A DNA stretch of 64,000 nt, taken from assembly GCA_020746995.1 (NCBI GenBank), contig JAGPXD010000001.1, positions 62,001 through 126,000 of the forward strand, written 5' to 3'. The DNA comes from Plectosphaerella cucumerina. Its lineage: Eukaryota; Ascomycota; Sordariomycetes; Glomerellales; Plectosphaerellaceae. Within the stretch, counting starts at the first letter, position 1; every line of letters begins with the position of its first letter. Below are positions 33,643 through 44,531 of the stretch, one piece after another. A model generated the notes under the pieces. It worked only from the letters and a program-made list of their open reading frames with translations, made no database searches and had not been told where the DNA came from. Both the position numbers and the translations under genes were made by a program.

Positions 33643-36140
33643 TCAGGCGACGGAAGTTGAAGAATCGTCGCCTGGTTCAATTCCCCTTGACGCGACTCCC
33701 CGCGATGACCAAGCAGCTAATTATCTTATCTGTCCTGACCCACCGACGAGTAGCCGGGTCTGATTACCACGATGAATGAAGGACCAACCTGCCGGCTGTC
33801 GTTGAACGGTGCACCGACGCGCCGAGTCTCATCGGGATATTCCCACTCCTCTTCGTCTGTCACGTCGTCCAGCGGTATCTCCGGAACTTTCTCGACACAT
33901 CGTCGCTATCCGTATCGTCGCCGAGCCTACTGTCAAAGGGTACAGCATTGTTGCGCGTTATTAGCAGTCGTCGGGTCCTGCCAAGGTCGTCGACCTCCGT
34001 TTACTAGTTGTTCACTTAGTGGCAGTCGCTGCAGCCTCGGGTCGACGGCGATAAAAGCACGTCCAACCCCGTCTGCTTTCTGGTTTGTTTACTTGTCTGA
34101 CATCTTGGAATCCCGGCATAGAAAACGGGCGAGCATCAAACCTGCCAAGCGGGGCCAAAAAAGAAAATGAGCCGTAGGCACACTGCTGAAAGCACTAGTG
34201 ACGGCTTAAATATCCTTTGCCCTGCTTGCCTGCTTTACGACATGGAGCATGTGAGGAACGGAAATATCCAGATAGTCATGACATTTTCATGAAAAGTCCA
34301 TCTCTTTCAGTGAAGCCCAATACCGAACGCAGCTTCTCAAGTTACAGATTCCAAGGAATGGGATGCAGAAGTGATTCCAAGAATGTCTTTGAAAAAGGAT
34401 GGCTGTTGGACACAAATGAGAACTCAGAGACGCCTCAGGCTCCCCTATCCCTCCCTCGTCAGCGCCCCCTTCCCTCATTCCGGATGGCGTCAGGCACAGT
34501 GACCAGGGTGAGGGCGCCGTCGATCATCCCGCTTTCAGGCTTCATTGACCTAGCCCCTTTCCACAAAATGCCCAAGCGAATTACAACCCGCCCGGAACAA
34601 GTAGAAGCCTCCCCTTCCGCCGCCTTCATTGAGACCCGTGCCGAGATCTTGATGGGTAAATCACGAAATACGCCGATTATAACATGACAGGTAGGACTTT
34701 AAGCCACCGGGAGCCGGGTTGCTGAGCATGTAATGCGTTGTTGTGATTCCATCGCAGCGCCACCATGTCTGGTGAAGACCAAAGGTCGGATATCACCCAA
34801 TGAGTGCTCTAAAGCGACTATGGAAGTGCTCCCCGGTACTGGGGGTGGCATATCTCGCTCGAACTGTGGCTAGCTGGCGTGATCTTCAGCGGGCCCGTGG
34901 GCGAGGTCCCTTACACATGTCGGAGTTGGTGCTACGCGGTGTTCGAGTCATTCAGACGAGACAGGGTGTCTCATAGTGAACAATCAGCTGATGACGGGGG
35001 GTTAGGGGATTAGGGAGACAGATAATAGTACAAGGGAGGCGAGTCACCAAAAGCTGGTAAATTCCCTTTGCCCGCCACAGTGGTGGCGGCTCCGCCTGAA
35101 GGCCTCGAAGGTGTCGAAGTTTTTTGCTGCCTAGCATTTATAGGCATGCCGCCCTTGTACGTGATTAATAGGTGCGACAGTAATGACATTCGATACGATG
35201 GCGGTGGTTGTCTCCCATTGTCACCGGCAGGAGAACCAGCAGGAGAAAGAACCCACTCACGCGAGCTCCTTGCTTCTGTTGATATGAGGTGAGACAGGGA
35301 GAGTCCAGCCCAACCAGTGCCCCGGCTTCGGGTTCGCTCCCTGCGTGGCAGCACAAGGGGCGAAGTCTCCACCAGAACCACACCATCGGAACCTCATCCG
35401 AACAGTCTGGAAGGGACCCTGCGTTCTGAAGGGGGGGTCAAACTGCATTCTTAAGGTGCCCCTCAGCTGGGAAAATCGACGCCCACTAGCTCCGTTCGGA
35501 CTCGTGTGGCTCACGCTGCAGCAATGCCCACGTTCCTGGCGTGTTCTCCAAGACACAGCCGGAGTCTAAAAATCACCTCGTGGCGTGGACGGAGTTAACG
35601 CCGCCGCCAGGAGCACGCGACAGCGGTGGCAGCACGACAGCACGACAGCACGACTGAGGCCTGGCCCTATCTCTGTCCCCGTCTCCTCCTCGTCGCCCTC
35701 TGGGTGCTGGGAATGTTCGCGCGACCAAGAATTCATGCCCAGAAATTAAGTCACTCCTTCGAGTTGGATGATGAGAATTCCTCGGTTCGTGGAACATGAC
35801 CCATTACGGTGTTGGCGACCGGCCGGTCGAGCCGTGTTCTCCTGAGAAACCCAGACTTGGCACCAGATGGCCATCACCTATTTCAATCGCTCATCCCACT
35901 TGTTTTTCTACTTTCTCGTTCGGCAAGCTCTTCATCTCTCCTGGTCAGCAATCACCAAGAGGTCCTTCTTTTGGCTTTGGGACGTTGTCCACCACACTCC
36001 TTCATTCCATTCAGCACGCCGAGTTTCCCCTGGTCATCGATTATCAGAAGTCAATCTTTCATCGGCTCGCTCGACGTTTTGGACACTGTCTGCCACACTC
36101 TTTCTTTCAGCTTCACTTTGCTTCTTTTCCCACTTGCAGG
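33643..36140. other. intergenic region between the two paralogous surface-protein loci
   Basis: About 2.5 kb without a supported gene. A short run of the 10 bp word CAGCACGACA occurs near 35630-35655. The frame at 34217-34687 has no domain or signal. Confidence 0.45.
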
Positions 36141-39114
36141 ATGGCACCCTCGCTCCGTAGTCTCGGGATGGCGTCCCTAGGACTCTTGCTGAGTCCCATG
36201 GCTGCCGCCCAGTTTACCCTCAGTATCCACACTCCTTGCGCCGACTGTCCTTCGGGCGTGGGCCCTGATCCAGTCCCCGTGACTGCTCAGCTTCAGGAGC
36301 TCGTTGTCTGCTCTGCCACGGTCGGCACCACCACCACCGATGCCGTCGCAGTCGAGACCACTGGATTCGCCTGTGCCGATGCCAAGTCGACCTTCGTGTC
36401 AACTTCCGTTCCTGCAGTGGCCAGTAAGTACCTAGTGTTTCACTCAGTCCCACAGGCACCAACCCCCCACAATGTCCGATTTGTTCACGTGACCACCTCC
36501 GGTTTCAGTTTGCTGACTAAGGTACCTTCCAATCAACAGCTGATGGAAGCGTGGTCACCACTCTCGTCCGCGAGGTTGACCAGCTCATCACCGTCTCGTA
36601 CTCGTCAACCACCAGCACAATCACCTCGACCACCACTACAACTAGCACCCTTTCCCCCACCGAAACTGTCGAGCCTGGTGTCAAGGTCGCTCGTCGCGAT
36701 GGCCACCGCTACGTCACCAAGGAGGTCGAGGTTGTCGTCTACGACGTAGTCGAATACGTCTACACCTCGCGCTACAGGGATTGCGGTCGTCACGCTGTCT
36801 ACGGTTGGGAGGGCAGCGGCCTCTGCTCTTCCGAGACTTGCGGCTACGAGTCCGAGTACCAGCCTATCTACACTAAGGAGTGCCACAATGGCAACTGTGT
36901 TACCTACGAGTGCAAGTGGAAGTTCAGCAAGGGCTCCTCCAAGGGTTACGACAAGGAGGTCATCCGTGAGGAGTTCGAGATCGAATACCCCTCTCCCTTC
37001 CCTCCGGCGCCGCCTGGCTGCGAGAATGTTAACGCCTACTACCGCTTCTACGACGAGTACTTGGAGATCTGGGTCTGGCGCTCTTCCTGGTACACCGTTC
37101 CCATCATCTTCGGCTTCCCGACCCAGTACCCTCCCGGATCTTGCAGCTGGTGCCAGCTCCCTCCTGGCTGGGGTACCACTGTCATCATCATCCCTGGCCT
37201 GACCCCGGTGACGACAACCATCACAGTCCCGACCACTGTCGCCACCCAGACCGTCACCGTCACCGGCGGCGCCCAGCCCACCAACCCCGTCGGCCCTCTG
37301 TCCTGCCCTACAAGCGACCGCACCGTCTACACCACCCCCGATGGCTCTACCTTCCTCATCCAGTGTGGCATTGCCTTCACCGGTCCCCGGATCAACGCCC
37401 GCGCCGCTGAGGAGGAGCGCTCCATCGACGCCCGCAACCTCGGCAACGCTGGCTCGTTCTCCGGCTGCATCGACCTCTGCGATAGGACCGAGAGCTGTAT
37501 CGCCGTCACCTACTTCGCGGACACCGGTTTCTGCAGCGGCTACACTGCCGTCACGGGCTCTGCCCCGATTGCCGGTGCTTCCGCCGCCAACCTCATCAGC
37601 AAGGGAACCAGCACCACCATTGCCACCACCGGCACCAGCACCAGCGCCAGTGCCGGTGCCACATCGAACGCCGCCTCTGTCAGCCAGACTTCCGGCGCTG
37701 CTGATTCGTCCACCGCCGGCGAGGCTTCGCAGACCTCTGGTCCCCAGCCCACTGGCACTGGCACTGGCCCTGCTCCCCAGCCCACCGGCACTGGCACCGA
37801 GCCTGCTCCCCAGCCTACCGGCACCGGTACCGAGCCTGCTCCCCAACCCACCGGCACCGGCGCTGAGCCTACGCCCCAGCCCACCGGCACTGGCACCGAG
37901 CCTGCTCCTCAGCCTACCGGCACCGGTACCGAGCCTGCTCCCCAGCCCACCGGCACTGGCACTGAGCCTGCTCCCCAGCCCACTGGCACCGGCACCGTCC
38001 CTGTTCCCCAGCCCACCAACGGCGGCAACCCCTCCACCCCTATCCAGATCAACGTCGAGTCGCTGGAGAACGCCTCCCCTACGACTGTTAATGGACAGCC
38101 TGCCTTCTCGTTTGGTGTTCCTGCCGGTGGTACCGCTAGCGTTGCCGGTGAAGCACCCATCCCTGAAGGTGTCTCGGTCGGCGATGGCGTGCAGATCACT
38201 TTCAACGCACAGGTCTCTCAATCCCAACGCCTGCAGCGCCGCCATCTCTCTGCCAGGCAGAACGGCGCGGACACTGGCTGTGACATCTCCGCCTCGGCCA
38301 ACGGCGTGACCGTCTTCTCCTCTCCTCTGGGAGATGGAGGCGGTGCGGTTCAGACCTTCGCGAGCTCCAACTTCCAGGCCACCGCCGAGATCGTCATCGC
38401 GATTACCACGACCTGTGATGAGGGCGCCTCTGTCTCCCTGCTTGTTTCCGCCATCGGCTTGGCCGTTACTGAGCCTATTTCCAGCAGCTCCACTGCCAGC
38501 TCCACTACTTTCAGCTCCACCACTGCCTCGTCCACTACACCCGTGAGCACTACTGCCGAGTCGACCCCCCCCCAGAGCTCGACCGTCGTCCCCTCCCAGA
38601 GCTCGACTGTCGTCCCCTCCCAGAGCTCGACTGTCGTCCCCCCCAGAGCTCGACCGTCGTCCCCTCCCAGAGCTCGACCGTCGTCCCCTCCCAGAGCTCG
38701 ACTGTCGTCCCCCCCCAGAGCTCGACTGTTGTTCCTGAGAGCTCGACCGCTGTCCCCTCTGAGAGCAGCTCGACTGTTGTTGCACCTGAGACCACCAGCT
38801 CGTCTCCCGTCACCACTTCTTCGCCTACTACAGCCGAGACTACTGCTGAGCCAACCACCCTGTCAACTGTGGTTGTTGAGTCAAGCAGCTCGTCTTCCTC
38901 CACTACTACTTCGGCCGCTCCCCCCGATCCCAGCTCGGACCCCGACGTCGTTCCCCGTGACGATGCCCTCCTGCCAGTGCTTGTCCCCAAGCGCGTCGTC
39001 GATGGCCACTTCATCCGTGCCGGCAGCAAGGTCCGCCGCCGTGGCGGTCGCTTCATGAGTGGCAAAGAGGCCGAGGGCAAGAAGATCAAGCGGTCCATCC
39101 CGATCCGTGTGTAG
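36141..39114 (+). CDS. large secreted cell-surface protein with PAN-like module, Pro/Thr repeats and a homopolymer frameshift
   Basis: Exon 1 (36141-36423) encodes a signal peptide (MAPSLRSLGMASLGLLLSPM...) and a Cys-containing start. After a 116 bp intron (36424-36539) come a Ser/Thr stretch and an aromatic Cys-rich domain (ETCGYESEYQPIYTKECHNG). A Pro-rich segment follows, then a PAN/apple-like module (GCIDLCDRTESCIAVTYF), eight PQPTGTGTEPA repeats, a conserved domain (NGQPAFSFGVPAGG...GADTGCDISASANGV) and a Ser/Thr/Gln repeat stalk. A 7-C tract at 38638-38644, where in-frame repeats predict 8, shifts the frame. As written, the frame turns Arg/Pro-rich and stops at 39058; the frame matching the stalk stops at 39114. 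No GPI signal or membrane segment is visible at the C-terminus. Probably a wall-associated or adhesive protein; function unproven. Confidence 0.75.
37742..38005 (+). repeat. 33 bp minisatellite coding PQPTGTGTEPA, eight copies
   Basis: Eight head-to-tail 33 bp units, all in frame, each beginning CCCCAGCCCAC. Variants at the last positions give GPA, EPA, AEPT and VPV endings; a ninth partial unit (PQPTNGGNP) follows. The paralogue at 33 kb lacks the array, so it expanded, or was lost, after duplication. Confidence 0.92.
38573..38760 (+). repeat. 24 bp minisatellite coding QSSTVVPS
   Basis: About six copies of a 24 bp unit starting CAGAGCTCGACYGTCGTCCC. Poly-C tracts of 7 and 8 occur at 38638-38644 and 38709-38716 where other units have CCCCTCC. 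The 7-C tract breaks the frame. Confidence 0.88.
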
Positions 39115-39913
39115 AGATGCCTATGTGTGGCGCTACCAACCACTGCGGAATTTATATTCTATGGTGTGCCAATTGAGGGCAGGGGGCATCGTGGTTCAGA
39201 TTATCGGTGGCCAGATATTACGGAATGACTTGTTTAGTAACTGACGGAGCTTCTGTAGTACGAGTATACAGATTTAGAATGGTCTTTTATCTACAGGTTA
39301 CGATCGGGTCCGGTTGATTATATCTTGTCCCAAGTACACGATTAGATGAATGCGACATGAAATTTAATGTATTATGGGCTTACTTCATCTCTCTATTGTC
39401 TGTGCGGATTAGCATAGCAATGACCTTCATGTCAATCGAATCCCGGATGTGGAGGGGGCTATAGAGCGTGGGTACTTGCTGAGGTCGCCAGGGTGTGCCA
39501 TCCGACACCAAGCTGACAGTCTATAATCTCTATAAACGCCCCCAAGAATATTCCAACGAACGGACAGTTATCGTCGTTTCTGGTGCGAGCCCATCGTTGA
39601 CTCGTCTCGGTGTCGTGCGAGCGCAATCCTCCCATGGATCCACTTCAATACCGGCGTCACCACACACCCCAAGTGTGTGGCAGCAGACTCGAGTTCATTC
39701 TAGGCGTTGTATGATGATGCATGGCTGTTTGCTAACAATTGCAAAAGACTAGTACTATTCTCGCTTTTATCACGTATCAGTAACAGCTGCCCGGTATTCC
39801 CTAGTGGATCTCGTGGCGATTTAGATAAACTGTCTAGTTGAATCACCCATCACGATCAATGTGAAGAAGGCAACCAAGTCAGGGCCTCATGTACTAATGT
39901 TTCTTATCGCACC
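39115..39913. other. convergent intergenic region, no feature recognised
   Basis: About 800 bp between the stops of the surface protein and the Stealth-type gene. It is AT-richer than its surroundings, as expected of 3' untranslated regions. Confidence 0.45.
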
Positions 39914-41995
39914 CTAAATTTCAAACTTGCTCGGCTGAGGTACCAACTCATTAAACAGCTTGAACATCAAATTCTGCAGCTCCTCCAACTGCACAATATC
40001 CTTGGTGGTTACATCGTCGTTCAGACACAGCTGCCCGACCTGTAACTTTCCTTCAGAGCTCCTTTGAGACAGCCGGTCAAAGAGGGTGTGCTCCACCTGC
40101 TCTGAATCAGTGACCATGACGAACAGCGCGTCCGGCTCGACAATGGAGTATTGATACCGCTTGAGGGCCTTCAAAACTATTGCCCGCTTTTCTGGCGTAG
40201 ACTTGTGCGGCAGAAGCGGCTCCATCCCCGCCTTCTGGCGATTCAAGATGAGTTTCAGTAGACAATCGCCGCAGGCGGGGTCCTGGCGGGCGACGCGGTC
40301 AAAAATGACGGCCTTATCAAAGACCAGAGATCTGTGGCCCGCATCGGAGACATCAGATGAAAATCCTGGGGCCAGGCACTCGTTGACGTTGAACTCGTCG
40401 CACTCGAGGTCTTTGATGGCCGCCGGCCCGTCCAGGGAGGTCCAGAGGACCTCCCTGTTTACCTGGGGCGGCTCCAGCCCGACGAGGCGATGATTCTCTG
40501 TAACGTTGTAGTACTGCCTGGTTCGAAAGGACTTGCCCTCACGCCCGATGCCCTCTTCGATTTCCGCCATGATGGTGCTCCTCTCGTCCCAATCCAGGTT
40601 GCCGTCATCGTTGGCGTCTGAACGAAGCACGAGGTAAGAGTAGAGCAAGGCCTCGCGGTGCCGCTCGATGGTGTAGTGGAAGGCAGCATACCACGTGTAC
40701 AGCTGGAAACCTGTCTCACCGCGGAAACGCTGGCAGGCCGAGTGTAAGGACGGGCGGGGAAAAGTGTTCCGGACTTCGAGGGCGAGGGAGCGCGACATGG
40801 AGTGTCCAAAGTGCACCTGACCCTTGCGCTTGCGCAAGCCGAAGCGGCGGTTGAGAAGCCATGAGGTGTAGATCAGGAAGGGCTTCTCGCCGAAGCGACG
40901 GGCATCGGCCTCTGTAGGCTGCGATTGAGTGTTGTAGCCATTGACCTTGAAGCCGAGTGTAGGGCCGTAGAGGGGAGAGAAGATGTCGGCGGCGGCGTGG
41001 TGGCGGCCTAGGATCATGTCGTCCGACAGGGCGAAGAACCGGTCCACATCCGAGGGGGTATTGTAGAGTTGTGACTCGATGGTGAGCGAGTTGAAGGAGG
41101 GGAGGGCGCCGAGGACGTCGGCGTCGAAAAACTCCTCCTGGCTCAGGACCCTGACGGCGTTGTTGGTGGCCTCGTCGTCGCGGAGCCACGTGGGCCGCTG
41201 CTTGGTGAATTGGCCGAGGGTTTTCCTGCTGTCGACGGCGTTGACGAGAATCTGGATCTGGTTGAGGAAGGCACCGGCGAACCGCTCGACGCTCCGGATG
41301 GAGTAGCGGAGCTCGTCCCAGCTGCGGTAGCGGTTGGAGCCATGGCTCGCAATCCACTCGCCTTCTGGATCGTTGAGGATGGATTTCTTCTCATAGGGTC
41401 GCATCGTTGCCACGAAATCCTTGTCGCTGCCGTTGACCCATGTGTAGACGAAATCGATCTTGGGCTCGGCGAGGGCGCCCCATGTCTCGGCGTCAAACGT
41501 GGCCTGCGAGAACCACTCGTCCTCCCACCCCTGGAGCTCCTCATTGGCGACAGCATCCTCGATAGGGACGTGTACAATGTCTGGAAGGTCGTCCGCTCTC
41601 TCGTCCAGCTTGACCCAATCGGACTGTGGGGGAAACGAGTAGAAACCCTCGGAACTGGCTGCCGAATCATGCCCATGGGGTTTGGTGTGTTTCTTCCTCC
41701 GCGGTGTGTCTCTTCGTGGACGGTCTGGTGTCATCAGAACATGGCCGTGTGTATGTTCGTCTTCATATGACAGGGTCTCTTGCTCTAGAAGGGCATGAGT
41801 CTTGGACAACTGGGGTCCTCCTTCTGACACGGCGTCTCGTCCAACTAGATGATCGTTCTTGACTGCTGCATTGGCAGTCATGGTGTGAAAGAGAGTGAGA
41901 ATGATGCCGGTAACCAGGCAGGCCTGGGTCCTTCGCCGCCGAAGGCACGATCTGGCCATCCTGACGACCGAGGAGGTTGATGCGTCCTTATACAT
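39914..41995 (-). CDS. Stealth-family sugar-phosphate transferase (Golgi type II membrane protein)
   Basis: An intronless frame of 693 residues from the ATG at 41995 (41962 is an alternative). A basic N-terminus precedes one membrane anchor (ACLVTGIILTLFHTMTANAA). The catalytic domain shows Stealth region 1 (KIDFVYTWVNGSD), region 2 (DRFFALSDDMILGRHHAAAD) and later conserved regions, plus a canonical EF-hand loop (DANDDGNLDWDE), an arrangement shared with GlcNAc-1-phosphotransferases. Family members transfer sugar-1-phosphate to glycans; a Cryptococcus relative is a xylose-phosphate transferase. Here the donor and acceptor are unknown. The next gene on the same strand is a membrane acyltransferase, which suggests a joint role in decorating surface glycans (inference). 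A TATAAA (minus strand, 42163-42158) lies upstream. Confidence 0.9.
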   Translation of the reverse strand: MYKDASTSSVVRMARSCLRRRRTQACLVTGIILTLFHTMTANAAVKNDHLVGRDAVSEGGPQLSKTHALLEQETLSYEDEHTHGHVLMTPDRPRRDTPRRKKHTKPHGHDSAASSEGFYSFPPQSDWVKLDERADDLPDIVHVPIEDAVANEELQGWEDEWFSQATFDAETWGALAEPKIDFVYTWVNGSDKDFVATMRPYEKKSILNDPEGEWIASHGSNRYRSWDELRYSIRSVERFAGAFLNQIQILVNAVDSRKTLGQFTKQRPTWLRDDEATNNAVRVLSQEEFFDADVLGALPSFNSLTIESQLYNTPSDVDRFFALSDDMILGRHHAAADIFSPLYGPTLGFKVNGYNTQSQPTEADARRFGEKPFLIYTSWLLNRRFGLRKRKGQVHFGHSMSRSLALEVRNTFPRPSLHSACQRFRGETGFQLYTWYAAFHYTIERHREALLYSYLVLRSDANDDGNLDWDERSTIMAEIEEGIGREGKSFRTRQYYNVTENHRLVGLEPPQVNREVLWTSLDGPAAIKDLECDEFNVNECLAPGFSSDVSDAGHRSLVFDKAVIFDRVARQDPACGDCLLKLILNRQKAGMEPLLPHKSTPEKRAIVLKALKRYQYSIVEPDALFVMVTDSEQVEHTLFDRLSQRSSEGKLQVGQLCLNDDVTTKDIVQLEELQNLMFKLFNELVPQPSKFEI

Positions 41996-42860
41996 GCCGT
42001 GGCTGCTGTGTCGATGGATGCTAGACCATGTGATGATGACGGGGGACAAAGGAAAGGGGCAATTTCTCATGCAGTAGGAAGGTGCCCACGAAAAAAAGGG
42101 TGTCAAGTGGCAGCTACTCACCCTCCCAAAAAAGGACATGGACGCTCTGCCTTTGAGTTTATACGTACACGTGGCATGGAGGTCGGGACTTCGCCTTGTA
42201 GAACGTCAGGCCCTTCCCTACATACCACCGGGACACAGCTCCTAGGAAGCCCGAGACCTCTAAATCCCTGGTGGCAGATGAGAGGCTACGCCAGAAACTA
42301 GTGGGCTTTGCACTGGGCCAGGGCGGGTCTATTCTGCGGCAGGGTCTCTCGCCGCAGTCTCTCTCTCCCTGGCGAGTCACCATGGAATGGCATCTAGCCA
42401 GCCAGCCCCCATGCCCTCAATCAGTCTCAGACACATGCCCCCTGATCTTGCACTTTTCTAGCAATGTCTGAATGTGTCGCGTGACGCTCAACGGTTCTAT
42501 TGGCCGACACCAATGTCGCAAAAAATGACCAGGCGCAGATCCAGCCACTTGGCTCCCTGTCAGAGACATGATGTGTATGGCTGGTATTGAGAACAGAGGC
42601 GTCGGTGAGCCGCTGCATTTCTTGGAGTCGCGGCGGTTCCCGTCGGAAGCGCCGTCGAGAGCGCCATCGGAACTACAACATGCACACCCATTGAAGACTC
42701 GAATCGCCGCCGCTAACAAGTTAAGTGATGATGGATTGAAGACTAATAACTAAGATCACGCGAATTCTTGGTATTGTCTTTGTAAACAGCCAAAAGATAC
42801 TAACTAGACTGCCAGCTTTGCGTCAACTTCCCCTCCCTGGTGTTCGCGCCATGGACTATC
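41996..42860. promoter_or_regulatory. intergenic, promoter region of the Stealth-type gene
   Basis: An 865 bp gap between two minus-strand genes. It contains TATAAA on the minus strand at 42163-42158, about 165 bp upstream of the chosen ATG. No other gene or repeat was recognised. Confidence 0.4.
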
Positions 42861-44531
42861 TTATTCTATTCGACGCGGCAACCTCTTTTCCTCTATTGAC
42901 AACGAGCATTTGGTTTCCACCCACCTAGCCAGTCTCACGGACGGAATATCCACCAACCTCCAAGCAATATCGGAAACCCAGATGGTTATAGCCATGGCTA
43001 TAACAAACGATATAAACCACAGTCCCTCCCGGACCAAGAAGTCTTTCTTTCCAAACGTGGCCCACAGAAAGTCCGCCAATGGTACGCCAATAATCATCCT
43101 GACGAGACCGTGGTATAGGTAGAGTGCATACGAAATACGGCCGAGGTATAGCACCGGCTCTGTTTCAAGCACGGCCTGGCAAGGCGGCATTTGGCTGATG
43201 GCGGCGACGATCATGACAGCACCCAAGGAGGGCCAAAACCTGGTCTGAAACTCCTTTCCGTCAGGTCCATTGGTATAAAAGCATTTCCAAAATGGCGACG
43301 TTTTTGCACCGTGGATCGGGTACGACGCGATCCAGAGACCAGCGACGAGCACAAACACCCAGCCGAGGGTGCAGAGCAAGCGCGTATTGGGCTTTTGCCT
43401 CAACGTGTACCACATCGGACTGGAAGTTCGGCGCCGGTCGCCCCCTGGAAGCTCAGATTCCTCAAGTGCGCTGTACACGGAGTGGCTGATCAGACTGCAG
43501 TCCGCGATAAGAATGCCCGCCATGAACAGGGCGATGTCCCATCGTGTCTTGGACATACAGTACACAAACAAGCCTGCAAGGGTGACGATGCGAACGCTCG
43601 CGCGCGTCCTTGACAGGCCGAGAACCGTGACGAAGAGGATGAAAGAAGCGCGCAGCTCGACGGGGATGGTCCACAGGTACGTCCCATAAAAAGCCTTGCC
43701 GTGATGGTCCTCCCAGTCGAATAGATTCATGTTGAAATCGAATTCCGCCAGCAGGGCACGTGTGTCCTTCCAAAAGGACGAGGCGTGACCCGGACGAACG
43801 ACCAAACCGAGCCGCTGGGCCAGGTACACAGTGAACGAGGACGCAAAACTCGGCACCGTGAGGCGGATGGCACGGCGGAAGACGGAGGATGGAAGCCGCC
43901 GATGGAGTCCGTCGAAGTCGTGACGGTGAATTGATTTGAGCGTTGAGAAGGCGAGGGCATATCCCGAAATGACGAAGAAAAGACAGACCATGGCCCGGCC
44001 AGCCACGATGAGGCGGATTATAGGGAGCTCGAAAAAGCTATGGCGGTCCTTATCGGCACCGTAGCCCCAGCGGATACCGGGATGGCCGTGGCTGGAGAAG
44101 TGAGAAATGCAGACACAGAATGCGGCAACACCACGAAGGCCGTCGAGCCATTCGGTGTTGATACTGCCAACGTCTGGACGGTGTGATTCTGCGGCTGCCT
44201 TGTCGCTGGGGGGCTGGAGGAAACTGGGAACTATGATGTGGTAGAGGTTGACGGTGAAGATACGCACGAGGTGCGTGTATGATCGGGTGCGGATGTATGG
44301 GCCGAGGAGTAAGGCAAGACCGGCCCGCCAAGATGTAGCGGTGAATGGGGAGAAGTGTTCTTCATGGTCGCAGCCTTCGGATTGTCGGCCTGTGTTTTGC
44401 TTCTCGATTCTGGGATCTGCCATAAGATCTCTCGAATCCATCTCGGTTTGCTCTTGCTGGGGAAGCAAGATATAACTGGAGGTGCTTATGAAAGAAGGGG
44501 CGGGGGGTGGAGATTCAGTAGATCGTTGCAT
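42861..44531 (-). CDS. acyltransferase family 3 multipass membrane protein
   Basis: An intronless frame of 556 residues from the ATG at 44531; in-frame ATGs at 44660 and 44441 are alternatives, and the conserved core starts well after all of them. It begins WLDGLRGVAAFCVCISHFSSH, the hallmark of the Acyl_transf_3 (OafA/YrhL) family with the conserved Arg and His. About ten membrane segments follow, including MVCLFFVISGYALAFSTLKS, FYGTYLWTIPVELRASFILF and RISYALYLYHGLVRMIIGVP. Members move acyl groups, often acetyl, onto sugars or small molecules across a membrane. The upstream same-strand gene is a Stealth-type transferase, so a glycan substrate is plausible, though not shown. Confidence 0.9.
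   Translation of the reverse strand: MQRSTESPPPAPSFISTSSYILLPQQEQTEMDSRDLMADPRIEKQNTGRQSEGCDHEEHFSPFTATSWRAGLALLLGPYIRTRSYTHLVRIFTVNLYHIIVPSFLQPPSDKAAAESHRPDVGSINTEWLDGLRGVAAFCVCISHFSSHGHPGIRWGYGADKDRHSFFELPIIRLIVAGRAMVCLFFVISGYALAFSTLKSIHRHDFDGLHRRLPSSVFRRAIRLTVPSFASSFTVYLAQRLGLVVRPGHASSFWKDTRALLAEFDFNMNLFDWEDHHGKAFYGTYLWTIPVELRASFILFVTVLGLSRTRASVRIVTLAGLFVYCMSKTRWDIALFMAGILIADCSLISHSVYSALEESELPGGDRRRTSSPMWYTLRQKPNTRLLCTLGWVFVLVAGLWIASYPIHGAKTSPFWKCFYTNGPDGKEFQTRFWPSLGAVMIVAAISQMPPCQAVLETEPVLYLGRISYALYLYHGLVRMIIGVPLADFLWATFGKKDFLVREGLWFISFVIAMAITIWVSDIAWRLVDIPSVRLARWVETKCSLSIEEKRLPRRIE

Noticed and set aside
34217..34687. 156-codon plus-strand frame as a gene
   Set aside because: No domain, signal peptide, splice signals or promoter element; composition is like non-coding surroundings.
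36605..38785. 726-codon open frame on the minus strand opposite the surface-protein gene
   Set aside because: It mirrors the GC-rich, repeat-rich codons of the real plus-strand gene, gives Gly/Ser/Arg low complexity, and has no independent motif or signal.
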